The notes beneath the pieces were generated by a model. It ran no database searches. It worked only from the letters and a program-made list of their open reading frames with translations, and was not told where the DNA came from. From Alloyangia pacifica (GTDB lineage Bacteria > Pseudomonadota > Alphaproteobacteria > Rhodobacterales > Rhodobacteraceae): a stretch of 64,000 nucleotides of DNA. A program made the translations under genes and the position numbers. Positions 35,566-44,855 of the stretch are shown piece by piece. The number at the start of each line of letters is the position of its first letter. Position 1 is the stretch's first letter. Where the stretch lies: assembly GCF_003111685.1 (NCBI RefSeq), contig NZ_CP022189.1, positions 324,001 to 388,000 of the forward strand, given 5' to 3'.

Positions 35566-37263
35566 ATGGCGGAACTCGAGACGAAGATCGCGCAGGGGCG
35601 CGGGGACGAGGCGGCGGATCTGGTGCTCAAGGGCGGGCGGATTTTCGATCTGGTCACCGGCGAGCTGATCGCGGGCGATGTGGCGATCTGCGGCGACACG
35701 ATCGTCGGAGTTTACGAAAGTTATGCGGGGCGCGAGGAGATCGACGTCGGCGGCGCGATCCTCGTGCCCGGGTTCATCGATACGCATTTGCACATCGAGA
35801 GCTCTCTGGTCACCCCCTTCGAGTTCGACCGCTGCGTGACGCCGCGCGGGGTGACCACGGCGATCTGTGATCCGCATGAGATCGCCAATGTGATCGGCGC
35901 CGAGGGCATCCGGTATTTCCAGCAGGCCTCCGCGCATACGCTCATGGACATTCGGGTGCAGCTTTCTTCCTGCGTGCCGTCGACCCACATGGAAACCGCC
36001 GGCGCGGAGTTGCTGGCCGAGGACATCGCCGCGCTGATGGGCCATGCCTCGGGGATCGGACTGGCGGAGTTCATGAACTACCCCGGAGTGATCTTTCGCG
36101 ATCCCGAGGCGATGAAGAAGCTCAAGCTTTTCGAGGGCGCGCATATCGACGGGCATTGTCCGCTGCTGTCGGGCCGCGATCTCAATGCATATGTCGCGGC
36201 GGGCATCCGTACCGAGCACGAGGCGACCAGCGCAGAGGAGGCGCTGGAGAAGCTGCGCAAGGGAATGCGTGTGCTGATCCGCGAAGGGTCCGTCAGCAAG
36301 GACCTGCACGCGCTGCAGCCGCTGCTCAGCGAGCGCACCTCGCCCTACATGTGCCTCTGCACCGACGACCGGAACCCGCTGGACATCGGCGAGCATGGGC
36401 ATCTCGATTACATGATCCGCACATTGATCGCGTTGGGCACGCCGCCGCTGGCCGCCTATCGCGCGGCGTCGCTGTCGGCGGCCGAGGCGTTTGGCCTGAA
36501 GGACCGCGGCATGATCGCGCCGGGCAAACGGGCGGACATCGTGGCGATCGACAGCCTCGAGGGGTGCCACGCGCAGCTGGTCTTGGCGGGCGGCGTTGTG
36601 GTGGATGACGCGACCTTTGCCGCGCGCGAGACGATCCCCGAGGTTGGGCGCGGGTCGGTGCATGCGCCTAAGCTTGGTGCGCAGAGCTTCCGCGCAACTG
36701 CCAATCGCGAGGAGACCGATGTGATCGGCATCCGCGAGGGGCAGATCCTCACCGATCACCTGCACGAGACCGTCGCGATCGAGAACGGTGACAAGGCGCC
36801 CGACGTGGCGCGGGATCTGATCCGCATCGCGGTGGTCGAGCGGCACGGCAAGAACGGCAATATCGCCACGGGCTTCGTGCGCGGTTTCGGGTTGCAGAAG
36901 GGGGCGATCGCCTCGACCGTCTGCCACGACCATCACAACATCGCCTGTGTCGGCGCGGACTATGCCGACATGGCGCTGGCCTCGAACCGTCTGGCGGAGA
37001 TCGAGGGGGGCTTCGTGGTGGCGGCGGAGGGGAAAATCATCGCCGAGCTGGCGCTGCCGGTGGCGGGGCTGATGAGCCTCTTGCCCTTCGAGGAGGTGCG
37101 CGACCGGCTTGTGGAACTGCGCGCCGCGGCGCGCGGTCTGGGGGTAACGCTCGAGGAGCCCTTCCTGCAGCTCGCCTTCCTTGCGCTGCCGGTGATCCCC
37201 GCGCTAAAGATCACCGACCGCGGCATGGTGGATGTCACGAAATTCGAGATCATCTCCGGCTGA
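35566..37263 (+). CDS. Adenine deaminase
   Basis: The 565-residue amidohydrolase converts adenine to hypoxanthine and ammonia. It has the metal-binding [16 protein letters not shown] (about 70-85), the [11 protein letters not shown] motif, [20 protein letters not shown] and the C-terminal deaminase domain with [11 protein letters not shown]. All the histidines expected for the AdeC/Ade family are present. I start at ATG 35566 with GGAG six bases upstream. It is divergent from the choline-binding gene and convergent with a small conserved gene. Confidence 0.94.
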   Translation: MAELETKIAQGRGDEAADLVLKGGRIFDLVTGELIAGDVAICGDTIVGVYESYAGREEIDVGGAILVPGFIDTHLHIESSLVTPFEFDRCVTPRGVTTAICDPHEIANVIGAEGIRYFQQASAHTLMDIRVQLSSCVPSTHMETAGAELLAEDIAALMGHASGIGLAEFMNYPGVIFRDPEAMKKLKLFEGAHIDGHCPLLSGRDLNAYVAAGIRTEHEATSAEEALEKLRKGMRVLIREGSVSKDLHALQPLLSERTSPYMCLCTDDRNPLDIGEHGHLDYMIRTLIALGTPPLAAYRAASLSAAEAFGLKDRGMIAPGKRADIVAIDSLEGCHAQLVLAGGVVVDDATFAARETIPEVGRGSVHAPKLGAQSFRATANREETDVIGIREGQILTDHLHETVAIENGDKAPDVARDLIRIAVVERHGKNGNIATGFVRGFGLQKGAIASTVCHDHHNIACVGADYADMALASNRLAEIEGGFVVAAEGKIIAELALPVAGLMSLLPFEEVRDRLVELRAAARGLGVTLEEPFLQLAFLALPVIPALKITDRGMVDVTKFEIISG

Positions 37264-37269
37264 GCGGGA

Positions 37270-37611
37270 TCACTCTTCGTCCTCGTCATCGTCGTAGAAC
37301 GGGGTGACCTGGGCGACGATCACCGAGTTCTCCTCGAGGGCGCGGCCCATCAGCTCGCGTTCCGCGTCGTCGATCTCCATGCCCTGCGCGACGCGCTCTT
37401 CCTCTGTGCCGTAGCCGGTCACGTCGAGCGGGTTCATGTCCGCCTGCTTGAGGATCGCCACGGTCTCGCGCACTGCCTCTGCCTCGTCCACGCCGGAGGC
37501 GTAGCAGAGCAGCCCGGCGCCGGTCGCGCCCTTGGGCAGACCGTCGCCATCCTTGCGGCCGACCTCGACCAGAAGCGTGTAGACCTGCTGTTTCGACGGT
37601 TTCTTGCCCAT
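37270..37611 (-). CDS. Conserved small protein of unknown function
   Basis: The 113-residue protein starts MGKKPSKQQVYTLLVEVGRK and ends in a strongly acidic tail (YDDDEDEE). I recall similar proteins in other roseobacters but know no function. It has no membrane segment, signal peptide or enzyme motif; single cysteine in AGLLCYASG. I start at ATG 37611 because the first 11 codons of the longer frame look non-coding. It follows the exchanger gene by 68 bp on the same strand. Confidence 0.75.
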   Translation of the reverse strand: MGKKPSKQQVYTLLVEVGRKDGDGLPKGATGAGLLCYASGVDEAEAVRETVAILKQADMNPLDVTGYGTEEERVAQGMEIDDAERELMGRALEENSVIVAQVTPFYDDDEDEE

Positions 37612-37679
37612 GTTCTCTCGCTCCGCGATGGTTGCCGTCCGCAATGCGCAAGCGGCAGGGACATGTCAAGCAAGCCGCG

Positions 37680-38711
37680 TCAGGGGGCGATCACGGCGAC
37701 CGCCACGGCACAGGCGTAGACCGCCATCATCAACACGCTCTCGATGCCGATCCGGGCCGGACCCTCGCGCTGGCGGAGGATAAGCCCGCCGAGCAGGATG
37801 GCGGTCATGATGAGGCCCGTCGCCAGCCAGTAGACATCTGTCTGGGTCATGTGGTGGAACAGCGAGCCTTCGCGGTAGGCCACGTCGGAGAAGACAAGGA
37901 ACAGCGTGTCGAAGGTATTGCCGCCGATGATCCCGCCCACGGCAAGCTGCAATGCGCCGCGGCGCACGGCGACCAGCGTGGTGATCAACTCTGGCAGCGA
38001 GGTGACAGTGGCGGTGATCAGCGCGCCGACGAGGCTGGAGCCGAGGCCAAAGCGAGTGATGAACGTGCTGCCGACCTGTGAGATCACCCATCCGCAGAGC
38101 CCCATGATCGCCACCAGCGCCGCGAAGATCAGCGCCGGCCTCATCACCGGGGCCTGAGGGTCGTTCTCGTCGTCGGGTTCGTCGTGGCGGGTGTCGGAAG
38201 TCTCCACCGGCTGCCACATGGGTTGCTCGCGTACCGAGGCCGAGAGTTTCACGCCCGCGATGTAGGCAATGAGCATGAGGGGTGAGATCGGGTGGATGCC
38301 GAGCAGGGTGATTTCCGGCCCGGCCATCGCGGCCAGGGGAAGCGACAGCAGCAGCATGAGCATCACTGCCTGGAACAGGTTCGCCGGTTCGGCGGCGGCG
38401 TGCTCCAGATTGGCACGGCGGTGCAGCAGGTCGGCGATGGCGAGGAACAACGTCTGCGCGGCAATGCCGCCCACCGCATTGGAGACGGCAAAGCTGGCGT
38501 CCCCGCTCGCCGCGCCGGTCACAGAGACGACGACCCCCGAAAGAGAGGTGGCTCCGCCGAGCAGAACACCGCCCGCCAGTGCCTCTCCCATGCGTGTGCG
38601 ATCAGCGATGAGGTCGGCAAGCGAGGTCGCGCGCACCGACACCGCCACGACGATGGCGCCGGCCACCGCGAAGATGGCCAGCAGCCAGGGCAGGGAGAGG
38701 GAGGCGATCAA
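37680..38711 (-). CDS. Sodium/calcium exchanger superfamily membrane protein
   Basis: The 343-residue protein has about ten hydrophobic segments and two alpha-repeats of the CaCA family: LLGGATSLSGVVVSVTGAAS...NAVGG and TATVTSLPELITTLVAVRRG...GGNTFD. The second repeat has the full TSLPE motif. The first has Ser-Gly where Pro-Glu is usual, so the ion site may be altered. A histidine-containing, acidic loop (DEPDDENDP) lies between the halves. The start is a TTG 4 bp after the GlsB stop, with no good Shine-Dalgarno, which suggests coupling. Confidence 0.85.
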   Translation of the reverse strand: MIASLSLPWLLAIFAVAGAIVVAVSVRATSLADLIADRTRMGEALAGGVLLGGATSLSGVVVSVTGAASGDASFAVSNAVGGIAAQTLFLAIADLLHRRANLEHAAAEPANLFQAVMLMLLLSLPLAAMAGPEITLLGIHPISPLMLIAYIAGVKLSASVREQPMWQPVETSDTRHDEPDDENDPQAPVMRPALIFAALVAIMGLCGWVISQVGSTFITRFGLGSSLVGALITATVTSLPELITTLVAVRRGALQLAVGGIIGGNTFDTLFLVFSDVAYREGSLFHHMTQTDVYWLATGLIMTAILLGGLILRQREGPARIGIESVLMMAVYACAVAVAVIAP

Positions 38712-38715
38712 GAGG

Positions 38716-38958
38716 TCAGCGCAGCTTGCGGTAGCCCCAGATCAGCAGGCAGGCACCGATGATGCCGACGAAGAGCTGCGGGATCCAGGTGTTGGCGGCG
38801 TAAATGCCGACCAGCGACAGGATCAGGTTCAGCACGACCGCGCCGATGATGCCGAGGATGACATTGGTGAGAATGCCGGTGTCGGCCTTCATGATCATAG
38901 AGGCAATCCAGCCTGCAAGCCCGCCGACGATAATGGACGCAAGAATTCCGAGACCCAT
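38716..38958 (-). CDS. GlsB/YeaQ/YmgE family small membrane protein, second copy
   Basis: The 80-residue protein has three hydrophobic segments with the family pattern ILASIIVGGLAGWIASMIMK and ends GACLLIWGYRKLR. It is much closer to the classic YeaQ sequence than the member at 23107. It is the first gene of a unit with the exchanger and probably the small acidic protein. Confidence 0.88.
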   Translation of the reverse strand: MGLGILASIIVGGLAGWIASMIMKADTGILTNVILGIIGAVVLNLILSLVGIYAANTWIPQLFVGIIGACLLIWGYRKLR

Positions 38959-39070
38959 GGTGCGTATCCCTCATTTGGAAAAGTGACGCAGGGAGAACGC
39001 CTTGGGCGGAGAATGGTTCCGAGATCGGGCGCGCCGGGGCCCGGCGGCGTTCGATGTGTGGGGGGATGCA

Positions 39071-39097
39071 AAGAAAAGGGGCGCCGCGCGGCGCCCC
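39071..39097 (-). terminator. Rho-independent terminator of dapD
   Basis: On the minus strand an 8-bp stem GGGGCGCC/GGCGCCCC with loop GCGC is followed by TTTTCTT. It starts 36 bp past the dapD stop. Confidence 0.75.
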
Positions 39098-39132
39098 GTT
39101 CCGAATGGTCTGCCGGGCCGGGGCCCGCACGC

Positions 39133-39960
<828 letters not shown>

Positions 39961-39989
39961 TTGCGTCTCCTCTCGTGCGGGTTTACTGC

Positions 39990-40018
39990 CCTATAGCGGC
40001 AGGGTGCCGCCGCGACAA
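39990..40018 (-). promoter_or_regulatory. Promoter of dapD
   Basis: On the minus strand TTGTCG (40013-40018) and TATAGG (39990-39995) are separated by 17 bp. The predicted start lies about 23 bp before the dapD ATG, which has an AGGAG upstream. Confidence 0.55.
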
Positions 40019-40105
40019 TCCGAACAGTGGGCAGCCCCCTATGCTCCCAATGGGCGAGCCGTCGAGGTGCGGCGCCTGCAGGGCAGGCCAAGACAGGAGA
40101 GACCG

Positions 40106-40501
40106 ATGGCAAAACCTATCCACAGCATGATCCGCGTGCTCGACGAGGCGCGCTCGCTGGCCTTCTACGACACCGCTTTCGGGTTGAAGGTGGCGGACCG
40201 TCTGGATTTCCCGGACTTCACGTTGATCTACCTCCGCACCCCCGAGAGCGATTTCGAGCTCGAGTTGACGGTGAACAAGGGGCGGACGGAGCCCTACGAG
40301 ATCGGCGATGGCTATGGGCATCTCGCGGTCTCGGTCGCGGACCTCGAGGCCGAGCATGCGCGGCTGACGGCGGCGGGCCTTGCGCCGCGGAAGCTGGTGG
40401 AATTTGCCCCGGCGGGCGAGGTGGTGGGCCGGTTCTTCTTCATCGCCGATCCCGATGGCTACCAGATCGAGGTTCTGGAGCGCAGCGGGCGATTCTCTTG
40501 A
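40106..40501 (+). CDS. Glyoxalase I-like VOC family protein
   Basis: The 131-residue protein has the two-repeat glyoxalase I fold: IHSMIRVLDEARSLAFYDTAFGL at the start, FELELTVN, GYGHLAVSV and FIADPDGYQIEVLER. The four metal positions are filled by His6, Glu53, His72 and Glu122, matching E. coli GloA. It probably isomerises the methylglyoxal-glutathione adduct. I start at ATG 40106 with AGGAGA upstream. Confidence 0.9.
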   Translation: MAKPIHSMIRVLDEARSLAFYDTAFGLKVADRLDFPDFTLIYLRTPESDFELELTVNKGRTEPYEIGDGYGHLAVSVADLEAEHARLTAAGLAPRKLVEFAPAGEVVGRFFFIADPDGYQIEVLERSGRFS

Positions 40502-40600
40502 TCCGCTGACCGGCGCGGCAGGGCGGAGGAAGAGGGGGGCTCTGCCTCTGCTCTGCCGCCGGCCCTCCCGGAGACTTGTGTCCCGAAGACGCGCGCGGGC

Positions 40601-41518
40601 TCAGCCGAGCGGGTCGGGCGCTATATTGCCGCCGCAGAGCAGCACGGCGACGCGCTCGCCCGGTTCGGGGCGGTAGGCGCCCGAGCGGAGCGCGGCAAGG
40701 GCGGTGGCCCCGGCCGGCTCGACCAACAGGCGGTGAGCCTGCCAGAGCGCGCGCTGCGCCTCGGTGATGGCCTCGTCGGTGACGGTGACGCGACGGGTGA
40801 GGTGCCTTCGCGCCAGCTCGAAGCAGAGGCTGCCGATGCGCCGGGCGCCGAGGGCATTGGCGGCGACACCGGAAACCTCGACATCGACCGGCGCGCCGGC
40901 CTGCAGCGCGGCATCCAGCGTGCGGGCCTGTTCCGGCTCGACGGCAATGACCCGGCGCGCGCCCTGCAGCCAGGCCAGCGCGCCGCCGATCAACCCACCG
41001 CCACCCACGGCGATCAGCACCGTGTCGGCCGCAAGCCCCTGCTGTTCCCACTCGCGCATGACGGTGCCCTGCCCGGCGAGGGTGGGGACGGCGTCATAGG
41101 CGTGTACCTGCATCGCGCCGGTCTCGGCCTCATAGGCGCGGGCCTGCTCCAGTGCATTGGCGTACTCACCGGGCACCACGGTGAGCGCCGCGCCGGTGCG
41201 CTCGATCAGGGCAATCTTGGCAGGGCCTGCCATCTCGGGCACGAAGATCTGGGCGCGGTGGCCGAGTTGCGTGGCGGCGTAGGCAACTGCGGCCCCGTGG
41301 TTGCCACCGGAGGCCGCCACAACCCCGGCGCCCGGCACCGGCAGGCTGAGCAGCGTGTTGAAGGCGCCGCGCGCCTTGAAGCTGCCGGTGTGCTGCATCT
41401 GCTCGAGCTTAAGGTCGATCGGCTGATCCCACAGCACCGCGCTGCGCATCACCGGGGTGCGCTGCACATGGGCGCTGCTGCGGTCTGCGGCGGCGGCGAT
41501 CTCGGCTTTCCAGTCCAT
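40601..41518 (-). CDS. Threonine/serine dehydratase-like PLP enzyme
   Basis: The 305-residue fold-type II PLP enzyme has the lysine motif HTGSFKARGAFNTLL (about residue 50), SGGNHGAAVAYAA, the phosphate-binding loop VGGGGLIGG (about 175) and a late LLCGGNIAPDPL. There is no C-terminal ACT regulatory domain, so it resembles catabolic dehydratases or serine/threonine racemases rather than biosynthetic IlvA. I start at ATG 41518 (MDWKAEI). It is divergent from the LOG-family gene. Confidence 0.88.
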   Translation of the reverse strand: MDWKAEIAAAADRSSAHVQRTPVMRSAVLWDQPIDLKLEQMQHTGSFKARGAFNTLLSLPVPGAGVVAASGGNHGAAVAYAATQLGHRAQIFVPEMAGPAKIALIERTGAALTVVPGEYANALEQARAYEAETGAMQVHAYDAVPTLAGQGTVMREWEQQGLAADTVLIAVGGGGLIGGALAWLQGARRVIAVEPEQARTLDAALQAGAPVDVEVSGVAANALGARRIGSLCFELARRHLTRRVTVTDEAITEAQRALWQAHRLLVEPAGATALAALRSGAYRPEPGERVAVLLCGGNIAPDPLG

Positions 41519-41592
41519 TTTCCGTTTTCCCCTGATGCTCTTGGCGCTGCGCACGCTATATTCAGAGTCTGAGCAGAACAAGGACGGCCGAC

Positions 41593-42435
41593 ATGAACGA
41601 CGAACGCCATTCCATTTTCCGCGACGCGGGACGTGACCGCCGGACTGCCGAGCAGATCCCGGATACGCCGCAGACGCGCGCCCCGTCCTACCGACTCGCC
41701 TTTGCCGACGAGGCCTTCCTGTGCCGCGAGGAGCTGCGCCCGGTCCGGCTGCAGCTCGAGTTGCTGAAGCCGCAGCTCGAGCTCGACGAGCGGCAGATCG
41801 AAAGCACCATCGTGCTGTTCGGCGGGGCGCGGATTCCCGCGCCGGAACACAAGGAAGGCGCGCGGACGCAGACCTTGGCGGACCTGTCGCGCTTCTACGA
41901 GGAAGCGCGGCTCTTCGCGCAGGTGATGACTCGCAAGTCGCTGGCCACCGGCAACCGGGAATTCGTCATCACCACCGGCGGCGGGCCGGGCGTGATGGAG
42001 GCGGGGAACCGCGGCGCCGAAGAGGTGGGGGGCGTTTCCATCGGGCTCAACATTGTGCTGCCGCACGAACAGGCGCCGAATGCATATGTGACGCCGAACC
42101 TGTGTTTCAACTTCCACTATTTCGCGATCCGCAAGATGCATTTCCTGATGCGCGCGCGCGCCATCTGCGTCTTCCCGGGCGGCTTCGGCACGCTCGACGA
42201 GATGTTCGAAGCGCTGACCCTGATCCAGACCGGACGCATGGAGCGGGTGCCCTTCCTGCTCTTCGGCCGCGAGTTCTGGGAGACGATCATCAACTGGGAG
42301 GCGCTGCAGGAGGCGGGAACGATCAGCCCCGAGGATCTCGATCTCTTCCGTTTCGTCGAAAGCGCGGAAGAAGCGGCGCATCTCATCGAGGAATGGGATC
42401 CGGCCCCGGCGCGCAGCGACATCCCCGGCCGGTAA
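41593..42435 (+). CDS. LOG family protein (TIGR00730)
   Basis: The 280-residue protein has the LOG motifs FVITTGGGPGVMEAGNRGAE (about 130-150) and CVFPGGFGTLDEMFEAL (about 190-207). Family members hydrolyse nucleoside 5'-monophosphates, releasing bases such as cytokinins; bacterial roles vary. The N-terminal 75 residues are longer than in compact LOG enzymes. A strong terminator follows. Confidence 0.9.
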   Translation: MNDERHSIFRDAGRDRRTAEQIPDTPQTRAPSYRLAFADEAFLCREELRPVRLQLELLKPQLELDERQIESTIVLFGGARIPAPEHKEGARTQTLADLSRFYEEARLFAQVMTRKSLATGNREFVITTGGGPGVMEAGNRGAEEVGGVSIGLNIVLPHEQAPNAYVTPNLCFNFHYFAIRKMHFLMRARAICVFPGGFGTLDEMFEALTLIQTGRMERVPFLLFGREFWETIINWEALQEAGTISPEDLDLFRFVESAEEAAHLIEEWDPAPARSDIPGR

Positions 42436-42463
42436 GGCGAGAGCCTCCAGAAGACACGAAGAA

Positions 42464-42489
42464 GGGGCGCGTGATCCGCGCCCCTTTTT
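42464..42489 (+). terminator. Rho-independent terminator of the LOG gene
   Basis: A perfect 8-bp stem GGGGCGCG/CGCGCCCC with loop TGATC is followed by TTTTT, 28 bp past the stop. Confidence 0.85.
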
Positions 42490-42538
42490 GATGTCTGCCG
42501 TTTCGTGCGTCCCGTCGCAAACGCTGCCGGGGCTGCGG

Positions 42539-44509
42539 TCAGAGCGATTGTTTCTCTTCCGCCTTGGCCGGCACCTCCTCGCTGCGCTCGACCCAGCGCG
42601 CGATGATTTCACGGGCGAATGCCTCGTCGCGCTCGCCGATGGCCTGGCGGAGGTCCTTCATGGCAGTCGCGATCTCGAATTCCGACAGGTAGCTCTCCTG
42701 CGCGCGCAGGATCTTGTGGTGCGGCGTGGTCAGCATGTCGGTCGAGATCAGCAGTTCTTCATGCAGCTTCTCGCCCGGGCGCAGGCCGGTTACCTTGATC
42801 TCGATATCGCCGTCGGGGGTCTCGTCGTCGCGCACCGTGTAGCCGGCGCCCTCGATCATCTGGCGGGCCAGCTTGTGGATCGGCACCGGCTCGCCCATGT
42901 CGAGCACGAAGACGTCGCCGCCGCGCGAGAAGGAGCCGGCCAGCAACACCAAGCGCGCGGCTTCCGAAATGGTCATGAAGTAGCGGGTTACCCGGGTGTC
43001 GGTGAGAGTGACCGGGCCGCCGCGGGCGATCTGCTCCTCGAAGAGCGGGATCACCGAGCCGGAAGAGCCCAGCACGTTGCCGAAGCGGACCATCGAGAAG
43101 CGGGTGTCGCTGCTGCGGGTGGCGAGATCCTGCACCAGCAGTTCGGCGAGGCGCTTCGAGGCGCCCATGACGTTGGTCGGGCGCACGGCCTTGTCAGAGG
43201 AAACGAGGATGAAGCGCTCGACCCCGGCCTCGCGGGCGGCCTCCGCGATGACCTTGGTGCCCAGCACGTTGTTGCGCATGCCGGCGATGACGTTGTTCTC
43301 GACCAGAGGCAGGTGCTTGTAGGCGGCGGCGTGCAGCACCACGTCGATGCGGTATTGCTCGAGCACGCGGGCGACGAGCGTCTCGTCAAGCACCGAGCCG
43401 AGCACGGGGGTGATCTTGAGCCCGTGGCCAGAGAGGTCGCGCAGCTCCTTGTCGATGTTGTAGAGCGCCAGTTCCGAGTGATCGAGCGCGACAATGCACT
43501 CGGGCTTGCAGCCGAGCAGCTGACGGCAGAGCTCGGAGCCGATGGAGCCGCCGGCGCCGGTGATCAGAATGCGGCGCCCGGAGTAGGCGTGGCTGACGCC
43601 CGGCAGCTCGCTCTCGAGCCGGCCGCGACCAAGCAGGTCATCGAGCGACACCGGCGAGACGCGTTTGCGCAGTTCGCCATCGCCAACCAACTCGGCGAAG
43701 GAGGGCAGGGCGTGGACCTCGCAGCCGATGGCGCGAAGCCGGTGGGCGATCCGCGCCAGCTCGGGCGGGCGGATCGAGGGCATGGCGAGCACCACGCGGT
43801 CGATGTTGCGGGTCTCGATCAGGTGTTTGACCGTCGAGGGCGCATGCACGCGCAGCCCCGAGACCACCAGCGATTGCAACGTCGGATTGTCGTCGACGAA
43901 GCAAACCGGCTCGATGGCTTCGTCCTGGCGCAGCGCCGCGACCAGCTGCTGGCCGGTCTTGCCGGCGCCGTAGATCAGAACCCGCATCCGCGGCTTGGTG
44001 CGGCGGTAGGCGACGATGGTGACGTGGCGCAGCGCGATCCGCCAGAAGGCGCTGAGGACCATGAGCAGGATGCCGAAGTTGAAATAGACCGGAATCGCAA
44101 GCCCAGGCGAGAGCAGCGCGTCGATGACCAGCGCCGCCACCGCGGTCAGCACCGAGAAGAGCGCGGTGCGGGTGATCGCGCGGGTCTCGAAGGCGTTGAG
44201 CTTGATCCGCGGCAATTGCAGGTGCCAGGAGATTGCGCCGCCCGCCAGCATGATCAGGATGACCAGCGGGGTCAGCTGCGCGGCGCTTGGCAGGCCGGCG
44301 CGCACCATCGCGTGGAGCATCAGCGCAAGACCGAGCGCCGCGGCGACCATGAAGATATCGAGGCTTAGGAAGATGACCTGCTTCTGGGGGCGAGACAGCG
44401 AGATGGCGGAACGGTAGAAGCGCAGCCTTGTCTTGCTGGGGCGAGATCTCGTCTTGGCGGCACCGGTGCGGCTTTTGGAGTTCTGCTGCCTCTTAGTCGT
44501 TCGCCGCAT
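42539..44509 (-). CDS. Membrane-bound nucleotide-sugar 4,6-dehydratase (FlaA1/CapD/WbpM type)
   Basis: The protein (about 656 residues) has four N-terminal membrane helices (about 40-150), a CoA-binding-like domain with RVLIYGAGKTGQQLVAAL (about 165), and a C-terminal SDR domain with ILITGAGGSIGSELCRQL, HAAAYKHLPL and SSDKAVRPTNVMGASKR. The Met-x3-Lys in the last replaces the usual Tyr-x3-Lys, as in FlaA1/WbpM. It would make a 4-keto-6-deoxy sugar for surface glycan. No glycosyltransferase lies beside it. The start is uncertain; ATG 44509 lacks a clear Shine-Dalgarno and ATG 44569 is the alternative. Confidence 0.9.
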   Translation of the reverse strand: MRRTTKRQQNSKSRTGAAKTRSRPSKTRLRFYRSAISLSRPQKQVIFLSLDIFMVAAALGLALMLHAMVRAGLPSAAQLTPLVILIMLAGGAISWHLQLPRIKLNAFETRAITRTALFSVLTAVAALVIDALLSPGLAIPVYFNFGILLMVLSAFWRIALRHVTIVAYRRTKPRMRVLIYGAGKTGQQLVAALRQDEAIEPVCFVDDNPTLQSLVVSGLRVHAPSTVKHLIETRNIDRVVLAMPSIRPPELARIAHRLRAIGCEVHALPSFAELVGDGELRKRVSPVSLDDLLGRGRLESELPGVSHAYSGRRILITGAGGSIGSELCRQLLGCKPECIVALDHSELALYNIDKELRDLSGHGLKITPVLGSVLDETLVARVLEQYRIDVVLHAAAYKHLPLVENNVIAGMRNNVLGTKVIAEAAREAGVERFILVSSDKAVRPTNVMGASKRLAELLVQDLATRSSDTRFSMVRFGNVLGSSGSVIPLFEEQIARGGPVTLTDTRVTRYFMTISEAARLVLLAGSFSRGGDVFVLDMGEPVPIHKLARQMIEGAGYTVRDDETPDGDIEIKVTGLRPGEKLHEELLISTDMLTTPHHKILRAQESYLSEFEIATAMKDLRQAIGERDEAFAREIIARWVERSEEVPAKAEEKQSL

Positions 44510-44662
44510 TGTTGCTTCTGCCCAAATAGTCTTCAAATACGTTCGTGATCTACGCACTTGCCTAAACATTGGACAAGGGCGGAGATGCAGCTTGCGCACG
44601 GAAGAGCGGATTTCTTCCCTAGAATGCGATTTCAATGCCACGAAAATCGGCGGCGGAGAAGG

Positions 44663-44687
44663 AAAACCCCCGGCATTCCGGGGTTTT
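44663..44687. terminator. Bidirectional terminator-like hairpin inside a divergent gap
   Basis: AAAACCCC pairs with GGGGTTTT, extended by GG/CC across a one-base bulge, with loop CATT. Either strand would end in a short U-run. It lies in the 346-bp gap (44510-44855) between the divergent dehydratase and asd genes, where no known gene ends. On the minus strand TTGTCC and TAGATC, 18 bp apart, form a weak promoter near 44540-44570. I see no ORF in the gap. Confidence 0.6.
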
Positions 44688-44855
44688 GTGGCAAAGTTTG
44701 CCGGAAGCGTGGTTATTTCGCAGCATGGGCCCGCCGGTCGCCGCGGCGCAGTGGAAAACAGCCCTTCCCGATATAGGTGGCATGCGATATGACGCGCGCC
44801 AGCCTGCATCGCGGGATCCACTCGCGCGCAGCAACCAGGAAGGAGAGCCAGAACC

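Noticed and set aside
42488..44368. A 626-codon plus-strand frame opposite the dehydratase gene
   Set aside because: No motif, extreme His/Asp/Arg composition, and antisense to a clear membrane-bound dehydratase.
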